33,426 nucleotides of DNA from Hansschlegelia zhihuaiae (GCF_004103825.1 NZ_RYFI01000029.1:1-33426), one strand, 5' to 3'. Positions 24,033 to 32,908 are shown, numbered from the stretch's first letter. The notes: generated by a model from the sequence alone, not told the origin. Program-made: numbers and translations.

Positions 24033-24282
24033 TCCGCGCTTCGGGGTGCAGGGGAATGCGCCTGCCGCCGCCCTTCTTCGCCGCCCGGGCCGGCAGCTCG
24101 AGCACATGCCCAACGCCTGACCATGGCCCAGGTCAACCGGGCGACCTCGCAGGCCCTCAGTCCCGCTTGGAGGGTCAGCAAAATGATGACGGCGTTGCGG
24201 TTCGGCGTGCGGCTTCGGCGGGCGAGCGCCAGGGCGCAGCGCACCTCCTTGCCGCCAAGGATCTTGGCGGGCTGTCCACGCA
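24003..24282 (-). pseudogene. Tyrosine recombinase/integrase remnant
   Basis: From 24282 on the minus strand the frame reads MRGQPAKILGGKEVRCALAL, NAVIILLTLQAGLRACEVAR and LTWAMV, which is the start of the catalytic domain of phage-type integrases; the R in GLRACEVARL is the first catalytic arginine. Past about 24125 the frame shifts and continues as ARAAKKGGGRRIPLHPEARI, which is again typical integrase sequence. The part with the HxxR and tyrosine motifs is absent. It lies 400 bases from tRNA-Ser, the usual arrangement of an old tRNA-integrated element. Confidence 0.75.
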
Positions 24283-24771
<489 letters not shown>

Positions 24772-25002
24772 GCGAAACTGGCGAGCCGTCGACGGGTCGC
24801 TCCATACACCGGGAGCCCGGCCGCGCACAAGCGGCGGGACGAGCGGGCAGGGCGGCGATCGAAAGGCTCACGCGGAGCGGCGGCGGTCTCGCGGTCGTGG
24901 CTTGACGGAGGGCGCGGCATTCCCGAGAGGACGCAGGGACACGCGACCCTCCGCGCGATCGATCCGTCGCCGCGCCTCGTCTCACCTTCCGAAGAGCCGT
25001 CA

Positions 25003-25818
25003 ATGTCCGTCCTCGCCCGTCTCGTCGCCCATCCCGTCACCGAGCGCGCCGTCCTCGCGCTCGTCGTCGTCAACGCCGTCACGCTCGGCCTCGAGACCAG
25101 CCCGAGCGTGATGGCGCGCTGGGGCGGCCCGCTGCACCTGCTGGACCAGTTCATCCTTGCGGTGTTCGTCGTGGAGATCGCGGCGCGGCTCGCCGTCAGG
25201 CGCCTCGCCTTCTTCCGCGACCCCTGGTCGGTGTTCGACTTCACGATCGTGGCGATCTCGCTGCTGCCGGCGACCGGGCCGCTGCAGGTCCTGCGCGCGC
25301 TCAGGGTGCTGCGCGTGTTCCGGCTGATCACGCTGGCGCCGTCGCTGAAGCGGGTCGTGGGCGCGCTCGTGGGCGCGCTGCCCGGCATGGGCTCGATCGT
25401 GCTGCTGCTGCTGCTCGTGCTCTATGTCTTCGCCGTGATGGCGACGCATCTCTACGGGGTCGATATGCCGGACAAGTTCGGCACGCTCGGCATCTCGCTC
25501 TACACGCTGTTCCAGCTGGTGACGCTCGACGGCTGGTCGGGCGAGATCGTCAAGCCCGCGATGGAGACCCACCCTTACGCCTGGGTGTTCTTCATCACCT
25601 TCATCCTCGTGTCGTCCTTCACGGTCTTCAATCTGTTCATCGGCGTGGTGGTGAACGCCATGCAGGCAGAGCACGACCTCGAGATGAGCGAGAAGACCGG
25701 CAGGCCGCCGGTCTCGCTGGACGACCTGATGCAGGAACTGAAGCGGCTGCGCGCGGAGGTTCAGGAGCTGAGGGGGGCGACCCCGGCCGCGGGCGGGACA
25801 GGTCCCGCCCGGCTTTGA
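25003..25818 (+). CDS. BacNaV-type voltage-gated ion channel
   Basis: A 271-residue six-helix channel subunit of the bacterial sodium-channel type. Helices S1-S3 occupy about residues 15-90; S4 carries regularly spaced arginines in LRALRVLRVFRLIT (about 97-110), the voltage sensor. S5 and S6 flank the pore loop with filter TLDGWSG at 174-180. Well-studied BacNaV proteins have TLESWAS or similar; here Asp replaces Glu and Gly replaces Ser, so selectivity may differ. A C-terminal coiled coil (LDDLMQELKRLRAEVQELRG) fits tetramer assembly. The ATG at 25003 follows GAAGAG at a normal distance. Confidence 0.9.
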   Translation: MSVLARLVAHPVTERAVLALVVVNAVTLGLETSPSVMARWGGPLHLLDQFILAVFVVEIAARLAVRRLAFFRDPWSVFDFTIVAISLLPATGPLQVLRALRVLRVFRLITLAPSLKRVVGALVGALPGMGSIVLLLLLVLYVFAVMATHLYGVDMPDKFGTLGISLYTLFQLVTLDGWSGEIVKPAMETHPYAWVFFITFILVSSFTVFNLFIGVVVNAMQAEHDLEMSEKTGRPPVSLDDLMQELKRLRAEVQELRGATPAAGGTGPARL

Positions 25819-25838
25819 CGGGCCGCGGGAGCGACGGC

Positions 25839-25943
25839 TCACATGTCGAGCAGCAGTCCGCCGTAGAACATGGAGACGATCGCGGCCGACAGCGCATACA
25901 CGATGATGACCGCGCGCCGCTCGCGGCGGCGGCGGGGCAGCAT
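25839..25943 (-). CDS. Possible small membrane protein, 34 residues
   Basis: The ATG at 25941-25943 opens a frame starting MLPRRRRERRAVIIVYALSA and ending GGLLLDM. It is a basic N-terminus followed by one hydrophobic helix, the build of a small inner-membrane protein. It lies tail-to-tail 21 bases from the channel gene stop. The only ribosome-binding sequence, GGAG, is very close to the ATG, so the start is uncertain. Confidence 0.4.
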   Translation of the reverse strand: MLPRRRRERRAVIIVYALSAAIVSMFYGGLLLDM

Positions 25944-26172
25944 GCTCCATCTGCTCGTGATGGTGTGGGAGTCGGCGGCCGAAGTGTCGCTGGTCAACAT
26001 CTCTTTGCTCGATACGAAGGGCTACGTCCCCCTTTGGGTCGATCTACGTTCGGCGGCGTATCTCATCCATGCGGAGGCGAACCGCGGCGCGTTAAATTTC
26101 CGTAGGGCTTGAAACTCCACCGTATATTGCTCACCTAACCGTATAAGCCCAAGAGAATCAACGACCTCAATG

Positions 26173-26193
26173 TGAGCAAGTCACCCTTGCTCA
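26173..26193. repeat. Perfect 8-base hairpin
   Basis: TGAGCAAG, five-base loop TCACC, CTTGCTCA. It lies just outside the tniQ terminator, in the stretch where a transposon end is expected. There is no T-tract. Confidence 0.5.
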
Positions 26194-26247
26194 GGGCCGC
26201 GATCGGCCTTTTTGCCGGTGCGGAAGCGTCGCGATCTCAAAAGAAAA

Positions 26248-26273
26248 GCGGCCCCGGGGTTCGGGGCCGCTTT
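26248..26273. terminator. Bidirectional intrinsic terminator after tniQ
   Basis: Eight-base stem GCGGCCCC / GGGGCCGC with a seven-base loop, flanked by AAAA on one side and TTT on the other. On the minus strand the stem is followed by TTTTCTTTT, so it can end the tnsABC-tniQ transcript 30 bases after the tniQ stop. Confidence 0.8.
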
Positions 26274-26302
26274 CATGGCGACAAGTTCGAATGCGGGTGA
26301 AG

Positions 26303-28134
26303 CTATGGGATCTGATCCTTCAGATCCTCCCGACGGTAGAACCCGCCCGGCCTTTCAAAAGCCGCCGCCACTCCACGACTGTTTTGGCGTTTCCGAAACG
26401 TGCCCCAACTGACGTCTGCCAGTTTCGCCGCCTCGGCGAGTGGAATGTACGAGGACAAAAACTGCTCGATCGCCGACCGTGAAACGATCTTCATCGGACG
26501 GTTCGTTTTGGGATGCCGGCCGTCGACAGCCGGCAGGATCTTTTGTTCGATCAGCGCGTGCACCGAATTAACGGGCGCTCGCATCATCGCCGCCGCTTCC
26601 TTGACCGATAGAAGGTCTCGGTCTCTCGTCAGCACCAGCGCCTCAACCTCGCGCGGATCGACGAGTACGGAGTTGTAACCTTCGACGCCAATCCGCTTTC
26701 CGACCCGTTGAAGTTTGCCTTCCAGGATCAATCGGACGATCGCCTCAGCACCGCAGAACACTCTTTTCTGGGCCGCGCTGATATTCATCAGGGATGGATC
26801 ATCGCTGTAGCGCTCATCCGCGGCCCGCGTCAGCTGAAGCAAAAATGCGTCGAGGTCGCGCGGTAGAAAGGCGTGGTCCTTCAAGCCGCTCGAGCCAGCG
26901 GCGATCCACGGCTTCAGAAGGCCCGATGCGACCAAGATCGGTTCGTGCGCCTTCGGTGCATTCAGGTACTTCAGAGCCTGTAGGTAGTTCAGACTGGACT
27001 TCGCGTCCTTTAGAAACTGCTCTGATTTGACCGCGTCGAAGGTTTGCCAATTGAACGGCAGATTTGATCTTGCTGGCACCCATCCCATTTCGATCAGCAT
27101 AAGCCGCAGCCGATCGCGATCCATCTTATACTGGCGGCTAGCACTCCAGACCGAATGAACTTTCCGAGTCGACACTTCCTTTCCAAACAGTCTGTCGCCA
27201 GGCCCAACCGGCATGGTGTCCACGATGTGATCCGTGACGATCTTCCGGATCGGGTCGAAGTCCGCCTCGGCATTGGCGTTTGCGAGCCAATAGTAGATCT
27301 GGCCGTACATCGCCGTTGGTCCCTTGGCGTTACCGCCGGTCTTCGCGGTATTCATCGCGTCGAGCGCCGCGCGAACACCAGCCTCGCCCAGCGACACCGC
27401 TTCGAAGCCGATGTTGTCGCTCTCCCGGCGCTCGTCGTCCGAAAGGTCGGACAGCCGAGCGAGATGACCGCGCGTCATCGACGCCCCCAAGAGCGCTGCC
27501 GACTGCATCACGACATGCAGTGGCAGGCCGTCGATCCATGCGTCGCCCGGTGGCTGGTCCAGTCGTTCGAGCACGTAGCGCTCGAACGACGTCACCGGGC
27601 GTTCGACGGCCTGGGCCTCGAGCTGCGGCAGCATGCGTAAGGAGCGCGCAATGATAAGGCTCGTATCGAGCGACTCGCAGGCGGCGGCCATCCGCCCAGC
27701 GGCGCGAGTGCGAGGTGGTGACGCTCACAGGTCTTGATCTGCGAGATGATCCAGTGTGCGCGACGGTAAGGTCGGGCCTCGGCCTGAAAGGATTGCGCGT
27801 CGAGGTCCTCGCGAAAGCACGCAGGGCAGATCCGAACCTGATTTCGAGTGAGCTGGATGGTACGGCTGAACTTATGGGCGCGGTGAAAAATGGAGATTCC
27901 GCGCGGGCTGCCGGCGAAGGCTTCGCGTTCAAGCGCGGCCTGATCGGCTGCGCCGGCTTCCGCCAGCCTGGCCAGCGCAGCGCTTTCGCCGCAGATCACT
28001 GCCTGGACATCGAGGTGAAGGTCGTGAGCCAGCGTTCTCATGTCGCGGATGCAGTTACGGACGGCCAATCGTGACAAAAAGTCGGACGGCGCTTCCCGGT
28101 GACCGAGGGGTACGGTGAGAGGCAATCGCTTCAT
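26303..28134 (-). pseudogene. tniQ: tniQ/tnsD target-selection gene split by a frameshift
   Basis: The N-terminal part starts at the ATG 28134 and has the TniQ zinc-finger pattern: Cys103 and Cys106 in RICPACFRED, then His127, Cys136 and His139/140 in CERHH. Its frame ends at 27592 in nonsense after about residue 147. The remaining 460 residues lie in the -1 frame, which opens after a TGA near 27722 and has an ATG at 27691. They contain AASRQYKM-type helical repeats and two C-terminal helix-turn-helix-like segments (LLSVKEAAAMMRAPVNSVHALI and YIPLAEAAKLADVSWGTF). The join lies between about 27722 and 27690. Joined, the protein would be about 610 residues, a normal TniQ/TnsD size. I see no canonical slippery heptamer. 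So this is a one-base deletion, a reinitiation pair or a sequencing error. The start overlaps the tnsC stop by four bases. Confidence 0.8.
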
Positions 28135-29246
28135 GAACGCCTCCCCGCCGCCTTGGCCGCGGCCACCGTCCGCCGACGGAGCTGGGCGCGCGAAAGAGCG
28201 ACCTCGTCGACGACAGGGGCTTCCCAGAGCGCACCAGCGACATCGATCGTATCGTAGTCCTGGGCGATAAAGACGTTCATCTCCTCCCGTTCGTCGCCGG
28301 TCCGCGATGCGTAGGCGTCTGCGAAGTGATCGCCGTTCAGGACGCGATCGCCGGCTGCCAGGCAGGCTTCCAGCGCGTCCTGAACGAACTCCACCAGAAC
28401 CCCGAACCTGCCGTCGGCCGCATGGATGAGGCGAAGCATGAACTCATCCGTCAGCATCTGCTCGAACTCGACGGTCGGGCACGCTTTCATCAGGTCGCGC
28501 ACGACTTTTCGCATGGCCGGAACGTGGTCGCGGGTAACGCGGTTGAAGCGCACCTGCGAAGTCCGTCTCGAAATCGACCGATCGCCCTGGCAGAATCGGG
28601 CCACCTCGGGGAGGCCCGACAGGATGAGCCAGATCGTCCATTCGGGATCCTGAAGGAGGCCTTTCAGAGTGTTCTCGATCTGCGTCGCAGTCGACCAATT
28701 GACGTGATCGCCGTGCTGCGCCTCATCGATGTGCAGGATGCGGACCTGGTGCTCGCGGAACATGGCCTTGACCATCGGCCACACCTCGGACTGCTTGATC
28801 TCTCGCCTGGAGTGGTAGCCGAGCTTGCGAACGATCTCGTTGCCCAAAACGCCGAGGGTAAATGGCGAGGGCGCCACGACGGACAGTAGGGGGCAGCCCG
28901 ATCCGATCTCCCCGAAGCCGACAAGCTCGGGCCGGGTCTGGTACTGTCGGGACAGCGCACGAGTCTTGCCCACTCCCGCGTCGCCCGTCACGATCAAGAC
29001 CCGGCCTCCGCGCAGCGCCGAAGCCGAGTTTTTTCCTTCGGCCTGCCACTCGATTTCGCGCACGATCGAGTCGAACAGACGGTCGAATTCGACAGTCAGC
29101 AGCTTGTCGTTCTGCGTCGGCACGTAGACCTGCTGAACGGCGGCTACGCTGTCGCTTACTGACGTGCGGATGTCAGACCGGTTCGCCTTGATCCGGTCCA
29201 CGAGGTTGACCGGCGCCTGTACAGCGCCGGTCTTGATGTCGCTCAT
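28131..29246 (-). CDS. tnsC: TnsC/TniB-type AAA+ transposition ATPase
   Basis: A 371-residue AAA+ ATPase that links target selector and transposase. The Walker A motif GDAGVGKT is at residues 88-95, Walker B ILHIDEAQ at 170-177, and a sensor-type segment LILSGLPEVARF follows. The N-terminal 45 residues probably hold the TnsA/TnsB contact region. It lies five bases after tnsB and overlaps tniQ by four bases, so the four genes are one operon. Size and motif order fit TniB and TnsC of Tn7-like and Tn5053-like elements. Confidence 0.92.
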   Translation of the reverse strand: MSDIKTGAVQAPVNLVDRIKANRSDIRTSVSDSVAAVQQVYVPTQNDKLLTVEFDRLFDSIVREIEWQAEGKNSASALRGGRVLIVTGDAGVGKTRALSRQYQTRPELVGFGEIGSGCPLLSVVAPSPFTLGVLGNEIVRKLGYHSRREIKQSEVWPMVKAMFREHQVRILHIDEAQHGDHVNWSTATQIENTLKGLLQDPEWTIWLILSGLPEVARFCQGDRSISRRTSQVRFNRVTRDHVPAMRKVVRDLMKACPTVEFEQMLTDEFMLRLIHAADGRFGVLVEFVQDALEACLAAGDRVLNGDHFADAYASRTGDEREEMNVFIAQDYDTIDVAGALWEAPVVDEVALSRAQLRRRTVAAAKAAGRRS

Positions 29247-29251
29247 CGGTC

Positions 29252-31513
29252 TCAGTCCTCGCCGAGGAAGTCGGCGCCGCTACCGCGGCGGCGACCGGTG
29301 GGCGACGAGCGCTTCACGACGGTCTCGGCGCTGTCGGCGCTGTCGGCCGGGGCGACCGGGGCCTGATCGTCCGGCGCGGCGTCGTCGGGTTCGTCCTCAT
29401 CCAGGCCTTCCAGTGCGCGACCGCGCTCGGTCGCGACCTCGATGTCGAACGAGGCGAACAGGTTGGTCTCGTGGTCCCTCACCATCTCCGACGAGAGCAG
29501 AGTCGGTCCGATGCCGGCGAGTTCGGCGGACGCCAGCCCGTCCTTGCGGATCGCCGCGAGAGCTCTGAGCAAAATCGGCCGGCGGATCTTGGCGTTGTTG
29601 GCGTATCGGCGACGCAGCGCCTCCGCGGTTGCGATCCACTCCTGGGCGCTGACGCCATCGAAGTCCTTCATTTCGATCGGTACGGTGATCCAGCGTTTGT
29701 TCAGGCCCTGGACCGAAATGCTCCCGAGGTTGGAAAGGTCGACACGGATGTTGAGCGGCTGCTGACCGACGCTCTGACGCAGGACAGCGAGCTCGCGCGA
29801 CCGGTAGTGCAGTCCTAGGTGGCGAATGCCTCGATTCGAGATTACGCGGACGTCGCGATGGCCGAACACGGCGCGCATCTGATCGTCGGAGGGGGGAGGC
29901 AGCACGCCATAACGATCGCTGAGGCGGATCCAGGCGTCGTTCGGCGTTTCATGGCCCAGTGAGGAATGCTCCTGGTTGTGATAGACGTCGACGATGTATC
30001 GGACCAGACAACGGGTGAGCACTTCGACCGTTACGTTGGTCGCGGCTTCCCAGTCGTAGTCGCCCTTGCTGGCGACGCTTTTGAACGTGCGGCCAGTGAA
30101 GTGCTGCATGAGCTGGCCGTCGATCGTGCCGAAGGCGCGCTCGACGACCGCCCTGACATCGGGTTTACCGGCCGGGCCGACTTCAGAAGTCGCGCCGTAA
30201 TCGCGCACAACGGCGCGAAACTCCTTGCGGAACTCGGCGCCGCCGTCCGTCGGGACGGAGAGTGCGGTCAGGCAGTGATGCCAGGTCGACGCGCATTCGG
30301 CGGCCTGCGCGATCTTAGTCTTGTCGCGGGCCGTCATTTCCAGGGTCTTGATCGAAACATCGGCCGTCGGATTGAGCGCGAGGCGCACGCCCAAGATCAC
30401 CCGCGAGGCTTCATCGATCGCCAGGCACAGGCTGAGCCGAGTCTTCGCGATCTTCTTCCGCCATTCGTCGGGCATGCCGGCCCAAAAGTGCTTCGGCAGC
30501 TTCAGGGCGCCGACATTGGTCCGCCAGTTGTCCATCAGCACCCGGTCACCGGGCGCCAGACCTGTGTCGTGACGGGCCGCGATCTTGAACTGGCGGTGAG
30601 CGGCTGCAGCCCCTTCACGCGCAAGGACAACGTCGTAGGGCCGGAGCTTGTTGATGCGACGGCGAAAGGTCGAGATCGAGGGCACATCGAGTTCGTCCTT
30701 GCCGTTCTGAAGGCGATCGGCGTTCAGCACCTCGAATTCGTGCAGCATCTGTTTGTAGAGCGCCGGCACCGTCGGCTCATTGCGGTCGAGATAAGCCTGG
30801 ACCCAGCGGCTCATGACCTCCACGACCGTCGCGTCGACGATTGCGGGGAGACGCAAAGTAGCCGCCGTCTTGCGCCCGTCGCGGATCGCGAGGAGGTCGT
30901 TTTGGAACTTGTTGAGGCGCTTCCGATAGGTGCGGTAGGTCGAAGGGCAGATAAGCTTGGGCAGGCTTCTGCCTTCGCGTGAACCCTGGCCTTTCGCGAG
31001 CTTGTTCGCGTTGCCACCCGTCTCGGGCGTCGCGATCGGCTTCGCCTGCTGGGCGACCAATTCCCAGTAGACCCGCGAGATGAGGGGGCGGAGCGCATCG
31101 TCGGTGAGGCTGCTTTCAGTCTGTGCGCGCAGCTTTTCGACGCCATCGACGAGGCGCTTGTAGAAGTCGAGGTATTCCAGCTCTTCGGGCGGGATGTCCT
31201 GGGCGCAATCGATGTCCGCGTTCTGCGCGATCAGCTGCTTGCGAGCGCAGTCGAAGAAGTGCGGCTCGATCTCGATCTTCTTGCTCTGCAGCAGGCTGCC
31301 GATGTCGGCGTGCGAGAAGATCTCAGTCGGCGCGTCCGAGAGCGGGGTCGGCGTGTCGCCGGCCGTGACCTGCGTGAGGATGATGATGTTTGCGTCGCGC
31401 GCCTTCTGAACGTAGTGACGCGGTTCGGGGTCGCTGATCGTGATGCGCGACAGCGGGCTGAAGTTGTACTTCGCGGTGGTGGGGGCGATGGTCTGGCTCA
31501 GGGTCAGGTTCAT
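29252..31513 (-). CDS. tnsB: TnsB-type DDE transposase
   Basis: A 753-residue transposase of the Mu/Tn7 retroviral-integrase superfamily, which cuts and joins the 3' ends of the element. The catalytic triad is Asp328 in RVLMDNWRTN, Asp423 in PTDGGAEF and Glu458 in VVERAFGTIDG. The spacing between the last two is exactly 35 residues, the D(35)E arrangement. The N-terminal 300 residues hold helix-turn-helix DNA-binding segments, and the C-terminal part (LGLHYRSREL and following) is the Mu-type beta-barrel. An acidic and basic tail at the end is the likely TnsC contact. The ATG at 31513 lies 13 bases after tnsA; an in-frame ATG 14 codons earlier is less likely because it overlaps the tnsA end. 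Confidence 0.93.
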   Translation of the reverse strand: MNLTLSQTIAPTTAKYNFSPLSRITISDPEPRHYVQKARDANIIILTQVTAGDTPTPLSDAPTEIFSHADIGSLLQSKKIEIEPHFFDCARKQLIAQNADIDCAQDIPPEELEYLDFYKRLVDGVEKLRAQTESSLTDDALRPLISRVYWELVAQQAKPIATPETGGNANKLAKGQGSREGRSLPKLICPSTYRTYRKRLNKFQNDLLAIRDGRKTAATLRLPAIVDATVVEVMSRWVQAYLDRNEPTVPALYKQMLHEFEVLNADRLQNGKDELDVPSISTFRRRINKLRPYDVVLAREGAAAAHRQFKIAARHDTGLAPGDRVLMDNWRTNVGALKLPKHFWAGMPDEWRKKIAKTRLSLCLAIDEASRVILGVRLALNPTADVSIKTLEMTARDKTKIAQAAECASTWHHCLTALSVPTDGGAEFRKEFRAVVRDYGATSEVGPAGKPDVRAVVERAFGTIDGQLMQHFTGRTFKSVASKGDYDWEAATNVTVEVLTRCLVRYIVDVYHNQEHSSLGHETPNDAWIRLSDRYGVLPPPSDDQMRAVFGHRDVRVISNRGIRHLGLHYRSRELAVLRQSVGQQPLNIRVDLSNLGSISVQGLNKRWITVPIEMKDFDGVSAQEWIATAEALRRRYANNAKIRRPILLRALAAIRKDGLASAELAGIGPTLLSSEMVRDHETNLFASFDIEVATERGRALEGLDEDEPDDAAPDDQAPVAPADSADSAETVVKRSSPTGRRRGSGADFLGED

Positions 31514-31526
31514 GACTGTGGATCTT

Positions 31527-32186
31527 TCAATGTGATGCAGGAACGCGACGCACATGTGCGTCGTAGCTGATGGGTTTATTTGCGCTGGTCTTGAGATGCC
31601 GGGCCCGGATCAGCCGCAGGACGGCGTTGTAACCCGCGGCCTTCAGCCCGCTCGCGTTGACGAGGTCATCGATCAGGAGCCATCCGCTGGTCTGCTGAAC
31701 CAGCTTCGAGACCTTGGCGTCTGCGTCCGGGTCTGGCACCCAGCAGGCGCGCAGGACCGCCTTGGCGTCCGCGACGTCGTCGGGGTGCATGTGCTGCTCG
31801 GTCCGGATGAGGTACCGGTCAGCAAGGCTGGTCCCGTACTGCTCGCGGATCAGCTGCTGCACGAAGACGATGTTGCTGCGCTCGACGAGCGCGGCCGGCT
31901 TGACGTCGACGAGCGCACGCCTTCCGGCATGGGTGACGGCGAGGAAGTCGAAGGTGTGGTGATGCAGGACGCCGTCGTCGTCGAAATATTCGACCGCCGC
32001 CGGCTGCTCCTGGATCATGACGATGGCGGTGGATGCGAGCCACAGCCAGAGCGCATTGCGCTCCAGGCCGCTTTCGAAGGTCAGCTCTATGTTGCGTTCG
32101 TGATCGACGATGTGTCCGCGGTAATTGTACGGCGAACTACTGGAGATCGACCGCGTCGCCAGGGTGGGATGCGGGAGTACGAGCAA
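31527..32186 (-). CDS. tnsA: TnsA-type endonuclease
   Basis: A 219-residue restriction-enzyme-like nuclease that cuts the 5' ends of the element, giving cut-and-paste transposition. The catalytic residues are Glu38/Glu42 in FESGLERNALW, Asp80 in HHHTFDFLAV and Lys96 in ALVDVKPA, matching the E-D-xVK core of TnsA. The C-terminal part (VQQTSGWLLIDDLVNASGL) looks like the winged-helix domain that binds TnsC. The start is a TTG at 32186 with GAGGAGA about seven bases upstream, so the unusual start codon is well supported. The presence of TnsA separates this element from Tn5053-type elements, which lack it. Confidence 0.9.
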   Translation of the reverse strand: MLVLPHPTLATRSISSSSPYNYRGHIVDHERNIELTFESGLERNALWLWLASTAIVMIQEQPAAVEYFDDDGVLHHHTFDFLAVTHAGRRALVDVKPAALVERSNIVFVQQLIREQYGTSLADRYLIRTEQHMHPDDVADAKAVLRACWVPDPDADAKVSKLVQQTSGWLLIDDLVNASGLKAAGYNAVLRLIRARHLKTSANKPISYDAHVRRVPASH

Positions 32187-32313
32187 AAAGTGTCTCCTCG
32201 CCCGTCAACTCGTGACGGGACGCTTGCACTGCGCGATTCGGCGTGAGACAACTGCTTGCGGGCTGGTCAGACCGCCCGCGAAACATTGGTCAAAAGCCGA
32301 TGTTGGTGGAAAG

Positions 32314-32352
32314 CCAAGCGGTTACGGTTTCTGAGGCCTTGGAACCGCTTGG
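32314..32352. repeat. Ten-base inverted repeat next to a terminator
   Basis: CCAAGCGGTT at 32314-32323 and AACCGCTTGG at 32343-32352 are perfect complements with a 19-base loop. A terminator follows nine bases later. The pair could be the 5' stem of a short non-coding RNA on the plus strand. Confidence 0.6.
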
Positions 32353-32360
32353 ACAGCTAC

Positions 32361-32392
32361 AAAGACGCGCAGCCGGCAAGCTGCGCGTCTTT
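32361..32392. terminator. Strong intrinsic terminator, 13-base stem
   Basis: AAAGACGCGCAGC at 32361-32373 pairs perfectly with GCTGCGCGTCTTT at 32380-32392 around a six-base loop CGGCAA, and TTTT follows. It works on the plus strand and probably also on the minus strand, where it would stop transcripts coming from the DUF6634 side before they reach tnsA. Confidence 0.85.
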
Positions 32393-32530
32393 TGTGTTTT
32401 CAGTGGGGTCTCGTGCTCTGGCCATTGAATCCGGTTTCTTAAACTGCTGTCATCGAATTGCTGAGTCGGATGAGTCACTAGGCGACGAATCCGAACTATT
32501 GAATTGATCCGGGACGGAATCGTCTTGGTG

Positions 32531-32576
32531 GAGTCAAGTTAAAGTGATCTAATCACTGTCACTATTGTTTTGACTC
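32531..32576. repeat. Nested inverted repeats near the element edge
   Basis: GAGTCAA at 32531-32537 pairs with TTGACTC at 32570-32576. Inside lies the palindrome AGTGAT-cta-ATCACT at 32543-32557. It lies 51 bases past the stop of the DUF6634-like gene on the minus strand and within the AT-rich part next to the transposition genes. It may be a protein-binding site or the element end. Confidence 0.55.
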
Positions 32577-32626
32577 TTGCTATTTCTTGTGGTCGTCACC
32601 GGCTTATCGATTCGTGCAGGACGCCT

Positions 32627-32908
32627 TCAGCGCTGCGGGTCCTGAAGCTGGTAAAACCGGCTTAGCGTTCGCACCCATCCTTCGCCCTGCGCGAAGACCA
32701 TGGAGGTGGTGACGGGACCTGATCCCAGCCTGGGATGGCCGTTCGCGACGCCGGTGAGGACTGTGATCAGCGACGGAGCTTTTCGCCATTCCGAAAGGAT
32801 CGGAGCGGACAGCATCTGGTCGATGGTGGGGCGCTCTCCATTCGATCCGATCAGGCGCAGGTCGAACGCGAGCCGCTCAAGGCGGTCGGCTTCCCGGTTC
32901 CAGTTCAT
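32627..32908 (-). CDS. DUF6634-like protein
   Basis: A 93-residue soluble protein, starting MNWNREADRLERLAFDLRLI and containing TIDQMLSAPILSEWRKAP. As far as I recall it resembles DUF6634, a small uncharacterised family found beside FtsH-like M41 genes in Hyphomicrobiales. The ATG overlaps the stop of the M41 fragment by four bases (ATGA), so the two were one transcript. Function unknown. Whether it is expressed now depends on the insertion upstream. Confidence 0.6.
   Translation of the reverse strand: MNWNREADRLERLAFDLRLIGSNGERPTIDQMLSAPILSEWRKAPSLITVLTGVANGHPRLGSGPVTTSMVFAQGEGWVRTLSRFYQLQDPQR

Larger units (their letters stand above)
25944..26302. other. Gene-free stretch with hairpins before the Tn7-like module
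   Basis: Short open frames exist but have no ribosome-binding site or recognisable product. AT content rises from about 26090. The direct repeat ACCGTATA occurs twice near 26118 and 26139. A perfect hairpin TGAGCAAG-tcacc-CTTGCTCA spans 26173-26193. The distal end of the Tn7-like element is expected in this stretch, but I could not pick a defined terminal repeat. Confidence 0.4.
32187..32626. other. Non-coding stretch upstream of tnsA, likely element end region
   Basis: No gene is supported in these 440 bases. It holds an inverted repeat CCCGTCA/TGACGGG at 32201-32219 next to the tnsA ribosome-binding site, TGTCTC at 32191-32196 with GAGACA at 32245-32250, a ten-base inverted repeat at 32314-32352, the terminator at 32361-32392, and a nested repeat at 32531-32576. 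It is more AT-rich than its surroundings from about 32400. The tnsA promoter and TnsB-binding repeats are expected here, but I found no clear terminal inverted repeat. Confidence 0.5.

Noticed and set aside
25942-26112. Short plus-strand frame (MLHLLVMVWESAAEVSL...)
   Set aside because: No ribosome-binding site, overlaps the opposite 34-residue frame start and has no recognisable family.
27690-27725. Programmed -1 frameshift in tniQ
   Set aside because: No X-XXY-YYZ slippery heptamer or evident downstream structure; simple mutation or reinitiation is more likely.
26303-32186. CRISPR-associated transposon
   Set aside because: No cas genes, CRISPR repeats or guide-like array were found within the window.
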